The translations under genes were made by a program, and so were the position numbers. A stretch of 41,811 nucleotides of DNA from Paracoccaceae bacterium. Lineage in GTDB: Bacteria > Pseudomonadota > Alphaproteobacteria > Rhodobacterales > Rhodobacteraceae. Within the stretch, counting starts at the first letter, position 1. Every line of letters starts with the position of its first letter. The stretch spans positions 13,542 to 55,352 of the forward strand of contig JAHDDY010000020.1 of assembly GCA_020629115.1 (NCBI GenBank). The letters are read 5' to 3'. The notes under the pieces were generated by a model. It made no database searches. It had not been told where the DNA came from and saw nothing but the letters and a program-made list of their open reading frames with translations. This document shows, one piece after another, positions 9,117 to 17,830 of this stretch.

Positions 9117-9598
9117 AGACGCTGATCCTGCTGCGCCACGGAAAATCCGACTGGTCGGGGTCGGTGCCCGATCGCGAGCGCCCCATCAACAAGCGCGGCC
9201 GCAACGCGGCGACGCGCATGGCCGGGTGGATCGAGGAGACCGTGGGCCTGCCCGACCGGATGCTCGTCTCCCCGGCCACCCGCACCCAGCAGACCGCCGA
9301 CCGCCTCGTCGCCGAATGGGGCGACGTATCGCGCCGCACGCTCGACGCGCTCTACCTCGCGGAGCCGGAGGCCATCCTCGACACGATCCGCGCGGAGGCC
9401 AAGGGCGAGAGGGTGGTGGTGCTGGGGCACAATCCCGGCCTGGAGCGCGCCGCGATCCGCCTGTCGGGCGGCGACTGCCCGCCCGCCATGCCGACCTGCG
9501 CGGCGGCGGTGCTGCGCTTCGGCGTGACGCGCTGGGCCGAGCTGAGCTTCGGCGCGGGCACGCTGCTCCACCACGTCGCGCCGAAATCGCTGGACTGA
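9113..9598 (+). CDS. SixA-like phosphohistidine phosphatase (histidine phosphatase superfamily)
   Basis: A 161-residue protein. The catalytic RHG motif is at the N-terminus (MKTLILLRHGKSDWSG), the second His is in VVVLGHNPGLE, and SPATRTQQTA matches the SixA subgroup. SixA removes phosphate from phosphohistidine in phosphorelay or PTSNtr proteins; the specific target here is unknown. The ATG overlaps the upstream gene by 4 bp and it ends the coupled his-linked run. It is convergent with the next gene, with a stop-to-stop gap of 1 bp. Confidence 0.88.
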   Translation: MKTLILLRHGKSDWSGSVPDRERPINKRGRNAATRMAGWIEETVGLPDRMLVSPATRTQQTADRLVAEWGDVSRRTLDALYLAEPEAILDTIRAEAKGERVVVLGHNPGLERAAIRLSGGDCPPAMPTCAAAVLRFGVTRWAELSFGAGTLLHHVAPKSLD

Positions 9599-9599
9599 G

Positions 9600-10088
9600 C
9601 TACGGTACCAACCGCACGCGGAACTGGATCTCCCCCGTCTCGCCCGGGGCCAGCGCCCCGCCGAAGCGCCAGATGATCGAGCCTTCCTCGTTCTCGGAGG
9701 GCAGGACGGAGGGCTGCGGCCACAGTCCCGGCGGGGTCGAGATGTGCTCCGCGCTGCCGGGGATGTAGACCATCTGCGCGGGCACGATGTTGGTCACCCG
9801 CATGTGGCGGATGCCGAAATCGCCGTCGTTGCGGTAGCGGGTGCGGTAGACGATGCACTCGGCCGGGGCGAGGGTCTTCTGGGTCGCGAAGTTCCGGTCG
9901 CGCTCGGCTTCGTCCGTCAGGTCCCCGTCGCAGTCCCGGTCCACCGCCGCGACCATGAACAGATACAATTCCCGCCCGCTCCGCTCGCCGACGGTGGCGT
10001 CGGCTCCCGTCGCGGCGAGGGTCGCGTGCAGCGAGACCGACAGCGTGCCGAGTAGGGCGAGGGCGATCGGGGCGGCTTGTCTCTTCAT
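9600..10088 (-). CDS. Secreted protein with DUF11-like domain
   Basis: A 162-residue exported protein: signal peptide MKRQAAPIALALLGTLSVSLHATLA, then a beta-rich domain. The pattern IVYRTRYRNDGDFGIRHMRV, TNIVPAQMVYIPGSA, and a closing LAPGETGEIQFRVRLVP is that of a DUF11/isopeptide-like Ig fold. A DRDCDGDLTDEAERD segment (about residues 50-65) looks like a Ca-binding acidic loop. ATG 10088 has GAGGA seven bases upstream. The frame is open further upstream, antisense to pheS, but that part is not coding. Role unknown. Confidence 0.75.
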   Translation of the reverse strand: MKRQAAPIALALLGTLSVSLHATLAATGADATVGERSGRELYLFMVAAVDRDCDGDLTDEAERDRNFATQKTLAPAECIVYRTRYRNDGDFGIRHMRVTNIVPAQMVYIPGSAEHISTPPGLWPQPSVLPSENEEGSIIWRFGGALAPGETGEIQFRVRLVP

Positions 10089-10224
10089 GGCACAATCCTC
10101 GGGGTGGTTTCTTGCTTGCGTCCTCCCCTTGCGAAACCCGCGCCGCTTCGCGCGACCCTTGACCTCGCCCCTTGTGCTGGGTACCTCCCCGAAGACCCTC
10201 GACCCTTGATAGGACGACAGAGCG

Positions 10225-11301
10225 ATGGACGGCCTCGATACCCTGCGCGACACGCATCTGACCGCGATCCGCGACGCCTCGGACGAGGGCGCGCTGGAGG
10301 CCGCGCGCCTGGCCGCCATCGGCAAGAAGGGCGAGGTCGCGCTGAAGATGCGCGAGTTGGGAAAGATGACGCCCGAGGAGCGCGCCGCCGCCGGCCCCGC
10401 GCTGAACGCGCTCAAGTCCGAGATCACCGCCGCCGTGACCGCCCGGCGCCAGGCGCTGGGCGATGCCGCGCTGGCCGAGCGGCTGGAGCGCGAATGGCTC
10501 GACGTGACGCTGCCGCCCCGCCCGCGTCCGCAGGGTACGCTGCACCCGGTCAGCCAGGTGACGGAGGAGGTGACGGCCATCTTCGCCGACATGGGCTTCG
10601 ACGTGCGCGAGGGCGCGCAGATCGAGGACGACTGGCACAATTTCGACGCGCTCAACATCGTGCCCGAGCATCCGGCCCGGGCCGAGATGGACACGTTCTA
10701 CATGGCCTCGCGCGCCGACGGCACGCGCCACGTCCTGCGCACGCATACCAGCCCCGTGCAGATCAGGACGCTGGAGGCCGAGGGCGCGCCGGTCCGCTTC
10801 ATCGCGCCGGGCCGCGTCTACCGCTCCGACTACGACCAGACGCATACGCCGATGTTCCACCAGGTCGAGGGCATGGCCATCGACCGCGGCATCACCATGG
10901 CGCACCTGAAATGGACGCTGGAGGAGTTCGTCAAGGCGTTCTTCGAGGTGGACGACGTGGAATTGCGCTTCCGCGCCTCGCACTTCCCCTTCACCGAGCC
11001 GTCGGCGGAGGTGGATATCCGCTGCTCGTGGCAGGGGGGCGTGCTCAAGGTCGGCGAGGGGGACGACTGGCTGGAGATCCTCGGGTCGGGCATGGTCCAC
11101 CCGAAGGTCCTGTCCAATTGCGGGATCGACCCGGATGCGTGGCAGGGCTTCGCCTTCGGCGTCGGCATCGACCGCATCGCGATGCTGAAGTACGGCATCC
11201 CCGACCTGCGCGGCTTCTTCGAGAGCGACCTGCGCTGGCTGCGCCATTACGGCTTCAGCCCCTTCCAGGTGCCGACGCTGCACGGCGGCATCGGGGGCTG
11301 A
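10225..11301 (+). CDS. pheS: Phenylalanyl-tRNA synthetase alpha subunit
   Basis: Catalytic subunit of the alpha2beta2 enzyme that charges tRNA-Phe. It has an N-terminal coiled-coil arm (1-85), then class II motifs: the motif 2 stretch [21 protein letters not shown] and motif 3 [21 protein letters not shown]. At 358 residues it is full length. pheT does not follow directly within the window; a 256-bp spacer with a hairpin and then a microprotein gene come next. A weak TTGACC element (10159-10164) lies about 60 bp upstream of the ATG. Confidence 0.97.
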   Translation: MDGLDTLRDTHLTAIRDASDEGALEAARLAAIGKKGEVALKMRELGKMTPEERAAAGPALNALKSEITAAVTARRQALGDAALAERLEREWLDVTLPPRPRPQGTLHPVSQVTEEVTAIFADMGFDVREGAQIEDDWHNFDALNIVPEHPARAEMDTFYMASRADGTRHVLRTHTSPVQIRTLEAEGAPVRFIAPGRVYRSDYDQTHTPMFHQVEGMAIDRGITMAHLKWTLEEFVKAFFEVDDVELRFRASHFPFTEPSAEVDIRCSWQGGVLKVGEGDDWLEILGSGMVHPKVLSNCGIDPDAWQGFAFGVGIDRIAMLKYGIPDLRGFFESDLRWLRHYGFSPFQVPTLHGGIGG

Positions 11302-11340
11302 GGCCGATCATGCGCCGCGAACGGCGTTAATGCCACCCCC

Positions 11341-11372
11341 CGGCGGTGCCGCATATGCGCTCGGCACCGTCG
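11341..11372 (+). terminator. GC-rich hairpin downstream of pheS
   Basis: Arms at 11341-11351 and 11362-11372 pair over 11 positions (10 Watson-Crick pairs and one G-U), around a loop containing the palindrome GCATATGC. It begins 40 bp after the pheS stop. No T-run follows, so it may be a weak terminator, an RNA-stability element or a protein site. The rest of 11302-11557 shows no credible gene. Confidence 0.4.
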
Positions 11373-11557
11373 CGCGGGAGCGGCGGAATGCCCAGCTTTC
11401 GCGCAGGCCCGTCGCATCGCGCGCGAGTTAACGCACCCGCATTCCCCTCAAATTGACGGTATTATCGCGTATGGCGGGCGTACCCCGAACAGGAATTCTT
11501 TACGGCTGTCCGCCACTCTCTCCCCATCGCAACCGTACGATAGAGGGACAGAAGACC

Positions 11558-11686
11558 ATGGATTACGAGATGAACTTCGAAAAGCCGTTCGATGTCGATG
11601 CACTGGCCGGCGGAGAGATGGATTTCGACGACGATGCGCTGACCCTGCCCGAGGACGCGCTGTTCGACGACGAAGACGACTATTGA
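11558..11686 (+). CDS. Highly acidic 42-residue microprotein, unknown
   Basis: The protein starts MDYEMNFEKPFDVDALAGG and ends LFDDEDDY. Seventeen of 42 residues are Asp or Glu and only one is Lys, so it is extremely acidic and probably disordered. ATG 11558 has an AGAGGGA ribosome site about eight bases upstream; the frame is open further upstream but that part does not look coding. It lies between pheS and a GC-rich hairpin at 11696-11713. I know no named family. The clean ribosome site and the stop right before the hairpin argue that it is real. Confidence 0.6.
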   Translation: MDYEMNFEKPFDVDALAGGEMDFDDDALTLPEDALFDDEDDY

Positions 11687-11695
11687 GCGCTCCGT

Positions 11696-11713
11696 CCCCG
11701 CCCGAAGGCGGGG
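11696..11713 (+). terminator. Hairpin after the acidic microprotein gene
   Basis: Perfect seven-base stem CCCCGCC / GGCGGGG with a CGAA loop (a stable tetraloop-like turn), starting 10 bp after the stop. There is no T-run, so its efficiency as an intrinsic terminator is uncertain. Confidence 0.45.
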
Positions 11714-11794
11714 CGCGCTCGGACGATGTGGAGCGGGTGGACCACGGCCCCCGGTGGCAGAAGGCCCCGGCGCGGCGAAACGACCCGGAGAGAC

Positions 11795-12244
11795 CTATCG
11801 CTGATACTTGACGAACGGCGTCAGCGTGCCGATGCGATCGTAGAGCTTTCGCGCCTCCGCGTTGAAATCCTGCGTCGTCCAGTAGACCGACGGACAGCCG
11901 CGCCGGTCCGCCTCCGCATAGACCGCCTCGATCAGCGCCCGGCCCACGCCGCGCCCGCGCATCGACGGCTCGGCATAGAGATCCTGCAGGTAGATCACGT
12001 CCTCGATCCGCCAGTTGTGCGGATGCTGGATGTAGTGGACCAGCCCCACGGGCCGGCCCTGCGTCTCGGCGAGGAAGCCGCTTTGCATAGGGCGGGCCGG
12101 GTCGAGCAGCCGCGCGAAGGTGCTGTCGTAGACCGCCTCGCCCAGGCGCGCCCCGTAGAAATCGAGATACTCGCGCCAGAGCGCGTCCCAGGCCGCGCGG
12201 TCGTCCGCCCGCAGCGCCCGTATGCGAATCGCCTCTTCCGCCAT
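11795..12244 (-). CDS. GNAT family N-acetyltransferase
   Basis: A 149-residue acetyltransferase of the GCN5 superfamily. The acetyl-CoA binding loop is seen as DLYAEPSMRGRGVGRALIEAV (Q/R-x-x-G-x-G/A pattern), with VGLVHYIQHP as the central strand and the C-terminal YWTTQDFNAEARKLYDRIG region. The order fits small GNATs acting on amino compounds; the substrate is unknown. ATG 12244 has GGAGATGGAGCG just upstream. It is divergent from the cyclase-like gene at 12323. Confidence 0.88.
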   Translation of the reverse strand: MAEEAIRIRALRADDRAAWDALWREYLDFYGARLGEAVYDSTFARLLDPARPMQSGFLAETQGRPVGLVHYIQHPHNWRIEDVIYLQDLYAEPSMRGRGVGRALIEAVYAEADRRGCPSVYWTTQDFNAEARKLYDRIGTLTPFVKYQR

Positions 12245-12322
12245 CGCTCCATCTCCGTTTGACGCCCGCGCCTCGCGGGGCATTATCGTACCGCATACAG
12301 GTCCAGCAAGAGGAGACAGGCC

Positions 12323-13144
12323 ATGTGCGTTCCCGGATGTCATGCGATGGTGCATTCCCATCTCAACCGGCGCGGATTGTTCAAGGCGGGGGCGGCGGCC
12401 CTGACGGCCGGGGCGCTGGCCGGCGCCGCCCGCCCGGCCCAGGCCCAGGGCATGCGCGTCTTCAACCGCGTCGTGGACCTCACCCACACGCTGACGCCCG
12501 AGTTCCCGACCTACAGCCCCGACTGGAACCTCCAGGTCGAGCAGCTCGCCACCTTCGAGGATACCGGGTTCAACCTGCGCCGCTACACCATGACCGAGCA
12601 TTGCGGCACGCATATCGACGCGCCCATCCATTTCGCCGCCGAAGGCGCGACCGCCGACGAGATTCCGCTCGACGACCTGATCCTGCCCCTCGTGGTGGTC
12701 GACGTGCGCGCGAAGGCCGCCGAGAATGCCGACTACCAGCTCTCCCCCGACGATCTGGCGGCGTGGGAGTCGCAGCATGGCGAGATTCCCGACGGGGCCT
12801 GCATCGCGATGAACTCCGGCTGGGCGGCCAAGGCTCCGGGCGAGGGGTTCGTCAACCGCGACGACGAGGGCGTGATGCATTTCCCCGGCTTCCACGTCGA
12901 GGCGGCGGACATGCTGATGAGCGAGCGCGGCGCGCTGGGCATCGCCTCGGACACGCTGTCGCTCGACCACGGCGCCTCCTCGACCTTCGAGACGCATTAC
13001 GCCTGGCTGCCCTCGGGCCGCTGGGGCGTCGAGTGCATCGCCGGGCTGGACGCCGTTCCCGCCACCGGGGCGACGGTACTCGTCGCCGCGCCCAAGATCG
13101 GCGGGGCCACGGGCGGTAACTCGCGCGTGATGGCGCTGATCTGA
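12323..13144 (+). CDS. Tat-exported cyclase family (kynurenine formamidase-like) metal hydrolase
   Basis: A 273-residue protein of the cyclase/KynB-like superfamily. The metal site signature HCGTHIDAPIHF is intact, and FNRVVDLTHTLTPEFPTYSP is the usual opening of the domain. The N-terminus has a twin-arginine type signal (NRRGLFKAGAAALTAGALAG, cleavage near AQA), so it is probably folded with metal before export to the periplasm. Known members hydrolyse N-formylkynurenine or cyclic amides and esters; periplasmic location makes tryptophan catabolism less likely. Substrate is unknown. Confidence 0.88.
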   Translation: MCVPGCHAMVHSHLNRRGLFKAGAAALTAGALAGAARPAQAQGMRVFNRVVDLTHTLTPEFPTYSPDWNLQVEQLATFEDTGFNLRRYTMTEHCGTHIDAPIHFAAEGATADEIPLDDLILPLVVVDVRAKAAENADYQLSPDDLAAWESQHGEIPDGACIAMNSGWAAKAPGEGFVNRDDEGVMHFPGFHVEAADMLMSERGALGIASDTLSLDHGASSTFETHYAWLPSGRWGVECIAGLDAVPATGATVLVAAPKIGGATGGNSRVMALI

Positions 13145-13166
13145 GTCGAGGCGAAAGGCCCGGCGG

Positions 13167-14453
13167 CTATTCGATGAGGCGCAGGCTCCGCTCCGCGCCC
13201 TCGAAGCCGCCGGGCACGGGTACGCTCGTCAGGCCGTAGTCGCGGTTCAGCACCAGCTTCGCCTGGCCCTTCACCTGCAGCGTCCGCGTCACGACGATGG
13301 TGAAGGCCGACCCTTCGCCGACGGGGGCGTCCGTGTCGATGAGAATGTCATCGTCGGGGGTGAGGATGGTGCCGACCAGCTCCTTCACGCGGGGGCTTTC
13401 GATCCTGAACTTCCGCGCCTGCGATCCGTCGAACAATTGCCGCGAGACGATGAGCATGCCGGCGAAGTCGCCGGCGGTCCTGCCACTCAGCGAGACGTCG
13501 GCATCGTCGAGGATGCTCATGCCGGTCGAATCGCCGGCGAAGACCAGCGCCACGTCCTCCCCCTTGACGACGGCATCGTCCTCGATCCGCAGCTCGCCGC
13601 CCGTGAAGGTGTAGTCCCCCGGTGCCAGCGTCACGTCGGCATCGCCCGACAGGACGACGTCGTCGCAATAGCGGCCGGGCATGAGGTGGAACGGGTTCGG
13701 GCCTTCATGCTCGATTTCGTGGGGGAACATGCAGCCGACCGTGCCGAGGAGGCTGGAGATCGGGCCGCCGTTGTTGCTGTGCATCTCCAGCGGATCGTCC
13801 AGGCGGGGGCAGGTGTCGACCGCGTTGCCGTCGATCCGGGCGTTGCCCGAGACCTTGATGCCCCCTGCCGAGCAGATGGTCCCGACCGTAGCGACCGACT
13901 TGCCGTCGAGTTCCACGGCTTGCTCGTTGCGGGAGTTGGCGTGGAGCATGCACCCTTCGGCGAGGATCTCGGCATCCTGGTCGAGGTGCAGTACGTGCTT
14001 GCTGTTGTCCGTCCAGGTCAGCAGCATGCACAGATCCTCGGCCCCCAGCGCCTCCGCCGTGGAATAGGCTTCGGCGACCATCGTGCGCGCGCCGTACAGC
14101 TCGCCCAGGATCGGCTTGATCTCCCGCCAGGCGTGGACCCGCACGCGCCCCTCCCCGACGATGGAGGCATCGCTCCGAGCCGGCTTCTGGGTGGGGGTCA
14201 GTTGCAGGTCGACATAGGATTGCGCGACGCGGTCGATCTCCCTGTCCAGATCGACCCCTTCGAGGCGCGACAGGTAGCCCAGTTCCTTGGCGCTGGCGAG
14301 GGCGGCCGCGTCGGCGGCATCCTGGAGCAGGATCTTGTAGCGCGCGGTGTTGGCGTGATCCATGGCCATGATGCCGCCGGCGAAGAGGACCGGCAGGAAG
14401 ACCGCGGTCAGGATGGTGACATTGCCGTCTTCGCTCTTGAGAAATCTGCCCAT
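13167..14453 (-). CDS. TadG-like pilus-assembly/secretion protein
   Basis: A 428-residue protein. Near the N-terminus, after FLKSEDGNVTILTAVFLPVL, there is one transmembrane segment and then MDHANTARYKILLQDAADAAALASAKE, the TadE/TadG (DUF2134) signature of Flp pilus-associated minor proteins. The rest is periplasmic and beta-rich, with Asp/Gly-rich repeats (about residues 290-400, for example VVLSGDADVTLAPGDYTF) that look like a stacked beta repeat. ATG 14453 (MGRFLKSE) fits the TadG start. No other tad genes are in the window, so it is an orphan. Confidence 0.82.
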   Translation of the reverse strand: MGRFLKSEDGNVTILTAVFLPVLFAGGIMAMDHANTARYKILLQDAADAAALASAKELGYLSRLEGVDLDREIDRVAQSYVDLQLTPTQKPARSDASIVGEGRVRVHAWREIKPILGELYGARTMVAEAYSTAEALGAEDLCMLLTWTDNSKHVLHLDQDAEILAEGCMLHANSRNEQAVELDGKSVATVGTICSAGGIKVSGNARIDGNAVDTCPRLDDPLEMHSNNGGPISSLLGTVGCMFPHEIEHEGPNPFHLMPGRYCDDVVLSGDADVTLAPGDYTFTGGELRIEDDAVVKGEDVALVFAGDSTGMSILDDADVSLSGRTAGDFAGMLIVSRQLFDGSQARKFRIESPRVKELVGTILTPDDDILIDTDAPVGEGSAFTIVVTRTLQVKGQAKLVLNRDYGLTSVPVPGGFEGAERSLRLIE

Positions 14454-14491
14454 GCGCTTCGCTCGCCGACCCCGTTTGCGGTAGCGTAACG

Positions 14492-14507
14492 GTAAACGTG
14501 TAAACGT
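14492..14507. repeat. Tandem octamer GTAAACGT x2 in divergent promoter region
   Basis: Two perfect back-to-back copies of GTAAACGT lie in the intergenic region between the divergent TadG-like and BCCT genes, 39 bp upstream of the TadG-like ATG. Spacing of 8 bp does not match one helical turn. It may be part of an operator or simply a short duplication. Confidence 0.4.
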
Positions 14508-14521
14508 AGTCTCAAGCATCC

Positions 14522-14559
14522 GCCGGCCCGGCGCAGGGTCCGCCGCCGGGCCGGCCTTT
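14522..14559. other. Perfect 12-bp GC-only stem-loop upstream of BCCT transporter
   Basis: The arms GCCGGCCCGGCG (14522-14533) and CGCCGGGCCGGC (14544-14555) are exact reverse complements around a 10-nt loop, followed by CTTT. It sits between divergent genes, 60 bp before the BCCT ATG, and could be a leader hairpin or attenuator for the transporter. It is not the terminator of either gene because both transcribe away from it. Confidence 0.55.
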
Positions 14560-14614
14560 ACCTGCCTGCCATAATCCGGCACATGTGAGCGTCCGTAGAA
14601 CCGGAGCGTCCGCG

Positions 14615-16210
14615 ATGCACAATCCCCCCCGGATGGCGCTAGTCGTCATCCCCTTCTTCGTCTTTGCGGGCGCATGGCTGTCGTACAGGCGCGGCCTCGG
14701 TCCCCTGATCCTCGACTCGACCGAAGGGGCGCGGCAGACGAGCGTGGCACTTCTGAGCTGGCTGTACCTGGGGGTGGCCGCGCTCTCCATAATTGCCGTG
14801 ATCCTCGCCGCCGTCCTGATCGGCGGCGTGCGGATCGGGGGCAAGGACGCACCAATCCGCGTGACGGCCGGCGAAGCGGTCGCCGTGGGTTTCGGCGCGA
14901 CGACCTCCGTCGGCCTGCTGTTCTGGGCCGCCGGCGAGCCGCTCTTCCACATGCAGGCCCCGCCCCCCGGATTCGGCCTGGTCCCGCGCTCGCCCGATGC
15001 GGCGGTGATGGCGCGGACGGCGGCGTATCTGCACTGGGCGGTGCTGGCGCATCTGACCTTCGGCCTGTTCATGGTCGGCTTCGCCCTGTCGACGGGCACC
15101 CTGCGCGCGCGGCGCTCGGTCGAGAGCGTCCTGTCGGGGGCGCGGCTGGGGCGGCGCACGGCCTGGGGGGACCTGCTGGACGGCATCGTGTTCCTGTTCG
15201 TCGTGCTCGCGCTCGTCGGCGCGCTGGCGAGCGCGACGGTGTCGATCACGGCGCAGGGGCTGGCCATCTCCGGCACGCCGCTGATGCGGGGCGTGCTGAC
15301 GGGGGTGCTGGTGGCGCTGGTGCTGTCCGCGGTCTTCCTCGGCGCGCGGCCCATCGGCAAGAGCCTCGCCGCCACGGCGCGCATCGCGCTGATGCTGCTG
15401 CTGGTCTTCCTGCTGCTGGTCTTCGTCCTCGGGCCGAAGGGATACATCTTCGGCGGCGGGTTCAAGGCACTGTGGTGGATGATCCGCGATTTCTTCCCGC
15501 TCCTGTTCCTCGGGTTCCTCGACGAGCCGGGAACCTGGGCCGGGCGCTGGACGATCACGCATCTGGGCGGCTGGATGCTGCTCGCGCCGGTGGTGGGCTA
15601 CGCGCTCAGCCGGGCGGCGCGCGGCTATAGCATCGGCGCGGCGATCCGGCTCTTCGTCTTCCAGCCGATGCTGCTGAACATCCTGACGATCATGGTGCTG
15701 GGCGGGCTGGCGCTGTCGGTGGACGGGGGCGGGCGCATCTACGGCGAGTTGCCGCGCGTCGGGACCGACGGCGCGCTGCTGCTGGCGCTCAACGACCTGT
15801 GGGCGCCCAAGACGATGCGCGTCTTCCTGCTGCTGCTCAGCCTCCTGTTCTTCGTCACCTTCGCGGGGGCGGTGACGCAGGCGGTGGTGCATATCGTCGT
15901 GCCGGGCGCCGATTCCGACCGGCGCGTCATCTCCGAGCGGCGCGCGCTTCTGCTGCTCTGGGCGGTGGGGCTTGGCTTCGGGGGGTGGTGCCTGCTGCAT
16001 TACGGCGGCATGGGCGAGATCGCGGCCCTGTCGCGGCTGGGTGCGATACCGGGCGTGTTCGTCACGCTGGGGGCCGCGCTGGCGGTGCTGCGGCTCTCCC
16101 TGCGCGGGCCGAAGGCGCTGCACCCTCCGGCCGCCCCGGTTGACCCCGGCCCCGCGTCGGGCCATGACGGCGGGAGAGTGCGCAGGGTGAAACGCGTGAC
16201 GGGAAGGTAG
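14615..16210 (+). CDS. BCCT-family transporter, divergent (betaine/carnitine/choline type)
   Basis: An integral membrane secondary transporter of 531 residues with about 12 hydrophobic segments. The BCCT element FWAAGEPLFHMQAPPPG is clear. Expected solutes are quaternary ammonium compounds or similar, driven by Na+ or H+. The Trp-rich substrate box of classical members (TM8) is strongly changed here: residues near TWAGRWTITHLGGWML lack the aromatic cluster, so substrate may differ. ATG 14615 has CGGAGCG upstream; a GTG at 14585 is an alternative. It is followed 6 bp later by a HerA-like ATPase gene. Confidence 0.85.
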   Translation: MHNPPRMALVVIPFFVFAGAWLSYRRGLGPLILDSTEGARQTSVALLSWLYLGVAALSIIAVILAAVLIGGVRIGGKDAPIRVTAGEAVAVGFGATTSVGLLFWAAGEPLFHMQAPPPGFGLVPRSPDAAVMARTAAYLHWAVLAHLTFGLFMVGFALSTGTLRARRSVESVLSGARLGRRTAWGDLLDGIVFLFVVLALVGALASATVSITAQGLAISGTPLMRGVLTGVLVALVLSAVFLGARPIGKSLAATARIALMLLLVFLLLVFVLGPKGYIFGGGFKALWWMIRDFFPLLFLGFLDEPGTWAGRWTITHLGGWMLLAPVVGYALSRAARGYSIGAAIRLFVFQPMLLNILTIMVLGGLALSVDGGGRIYGELPRVGTDGALLLALNDLWAPKTMRVFLLLLSLLFFVTFAGAVTQAVVHIVVPGADSDRRVISERRALLLLWAVGLGFGGWCLLHYGGMGEIAALSRLGAIPGVFVTLGAALAVLRLSLRGPKALHPPAAPVDPGPASGHDGGRVRRVKRVTGR

Positions 16211-16216
16211 GGCACG

Positions 16217-17809
16217 ATGGACCGGGACAGCATCTTCATCGGGGGCGGCGGGACGGACTATGCGGAGGCGCAGTCGCTCCTGCTGAGATACGGCAACCGG
16301 CACGGCCTCATCGCCGGGGCGACGGGCACGGGCAAGACCGTCTCGCTCCAGATCCTCGCCGAGGGGTTTTCGGAGGCGGGGGTGCCGGTCTTCCTCGCCG
16401 ACGTGAAATCCGACCTCTCGGGCCTCGCGGCGGCGGGCACGCACGAGCACAAGCTGCACGGGAAGCTGGTGGCCCGGGCCGAGACGATCGGGTTCGACGA
16501 TTTCGGCTACGACGACTTCCCGGTCGTCTTCTGGGATCTCTTCGGGGAGCGCGGCCATCCCGTGCGCACCACCGTCACGGAGATGGGGCCGCTGCTGCTC
16601 TCGCGGCTCCTGGGCCTGAACGAGACGCAGGAGGGCGTGGTTAACATCGCCTTCACCCTGGCCGATGATCAGGGGATGCTCCTCCTCGACCTCAAGGACC
16701 TGCGCGCGATCCTCAACCACGTGGCCGAGAACGCGTCCGATATCTCGACCACCTACGGATACGTCACCAAGGCGAGCGTCGGGGCCATCCTGCGCCGACT
16801 CCTCGTGCTGGAGCAGCAGGGGGGCGAGGCGTTCTTCGGCGAGCCGGCGCTGAAACTCTCGGACATGATCGCGACCGACGCCAGGGGGCGCGGGCGCATC
16901 AACATCCTCGCCGCCGAGACGCTGATGCAGTCTCCCAAGCTCTATGCGACGTTCCTGCTCTGGCTATTGTCCGAGCTGTTCGAGGAGCTGCCGGAGGTGG
17001 GCGACCCGGACAAGCCCAGATTCGTGTTCTTCTTCGACGAGGCACACTTGTTGTTCGACGACGCGCCGAAGGCCCTGATCGACAAGGTGGAGATGGTCGC
17101 CCGGCTCATCCGCTCGAAGGGGGTCGGCGTCTACTTCATCACGCAGAACCCGGCGGACGTGCCCGACGACATCCTCGGTCAGCTCGGCAACCGAATCCAG
17201 CACGCGCTGCGCGCCTATACCCCGCGCGATCGCAAGGCCCTGCGCGCCGCCGCCGAGACGTTCCGCCAGAACCCCGCCTTCGACGCGGAGGAGACCATCC
17301 TCGATCTCGGCACGGGCGAGGCGCTGGTCTCGACGCTGGAGGAGAAGGGCGCGCCGTCCATGGTCCAGCGCACCCTCGTCCGCCCGCCCTCGTCGCGCCT
17401 CGGCCCCCTGACCGATGCGGAGCGCGAGAAGGTGATGCAGGATTCGCCCCTGTTCGGCCAGTACGACGAGATCGTCGACCGCGAGAGCGCCTTCGAGCAG
17501 CTCACGGGCCGGGCCGAGGAGGCGGTGCCGCAGGCGTCCGGCGAGGGCGGCCTGACCATCGACTTCGAACAGTTCAACAGCGCCCGCCGCTACGTCCCGG
17601 TCAACGGCCCCGCCGCCCGCCGCTCCCTGCCGTCCCGCCGATCCATGCAGGCCGCCGGGAAGGCGGAGGAGCCGAAGCCCAGGGGCCGGGGGCGCGGTCG
17701 CCAGACCGTCGCCGAGGCCGCGATGAAATCCTTCGCCCGCTCCGTTTCCTCCCGCATCGGGCGCGAGATCGTGCGCGGGGTGCTGGGCGGGATGTTCCGG
17801 GGACGGTAG
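16217..17809 (+). CDS. HerA-like ATPase, DUF853 family (YjgR-like)
   Basis: A 530-residue P-loop ATPase of the FtsK/HerA superfamily. Walker A is GATGTGKT at residues 34-41 and Walker B is [12 protein letters not shown]. Downstream features [19 protein letters not shown] and [19 protein letters not shown] are the sensor and arginine-finger regions of DUF853 proteins. The C-terminus is Lys/Arg-rich and low complexity. Members form hexameric rings; the cellular role of YjgR is not established. It follows the BCCT gene by 6 bp. There is no NurA or SIR2 gene beside it, so it is not an obvious HerA defence pair. Confidence 0.92.
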   Translation: MDRDSIFIGGGGTDYAEAQSLLLRYGNRHGLIAGATGTGKTVSLQILAEGFSEAGVPVFLADVKSDLSGLAAAGTHEHKLHGKLVARAETIGFDDFGYDDFPVVFWDLFGERGHPVRTTVTEMGPLLLSRLLGLNETQEGVVNIAFTLADDQGMLLLDLKDLRAILNHVAENASDISTTYGYVTKASVGAILRRLLVLEQQGGEAFFGEPALKLSDMIATDARGRGRINILAAETLMQSPKLYATFLLWLLSELFEELPEVGDPDKPRFVFFFDEAHLLFDDAPKALIDKVEMVARLIRSKGVGVYFITQNPADVPDDILGQLGNRIQHALRAYTPRDRKALRAAAETFRQNPAFDAEETILDLGTGEALVSTLEEKGAPSMVQRTLVRPPSSRLGPLTDAEREKVMQDSPLFGQYDEIVDRESAFEQLTGRAEEAVPQASGEGGLTIDFEQFNSARRYVPVNGPAARRSLPSRRSMQAAGKAEEPKPRGRGRGRQTVAEAAMKSFARSVSSRIGREIVRGVLGGMFRGR

Positions 17810-17830
17810 CGCAAGGCGCTCTGCCCCGGA

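Noticed and set aside
9352-11283. A 643-residue minus-strand open frame across sixA, the DUF11-like gene and pheS
   Set aside because: Antisense to real genes with recognised motifs; composition of a shadow frame.
16217-17809. HerA-like ATPase as part of a SIR2-HerA defence system with the SIR2-TPR gene
   Set aside because: The two genes are about 20 kb apart, and the ATPase is a DUF853 type coupled to a transporter gene.
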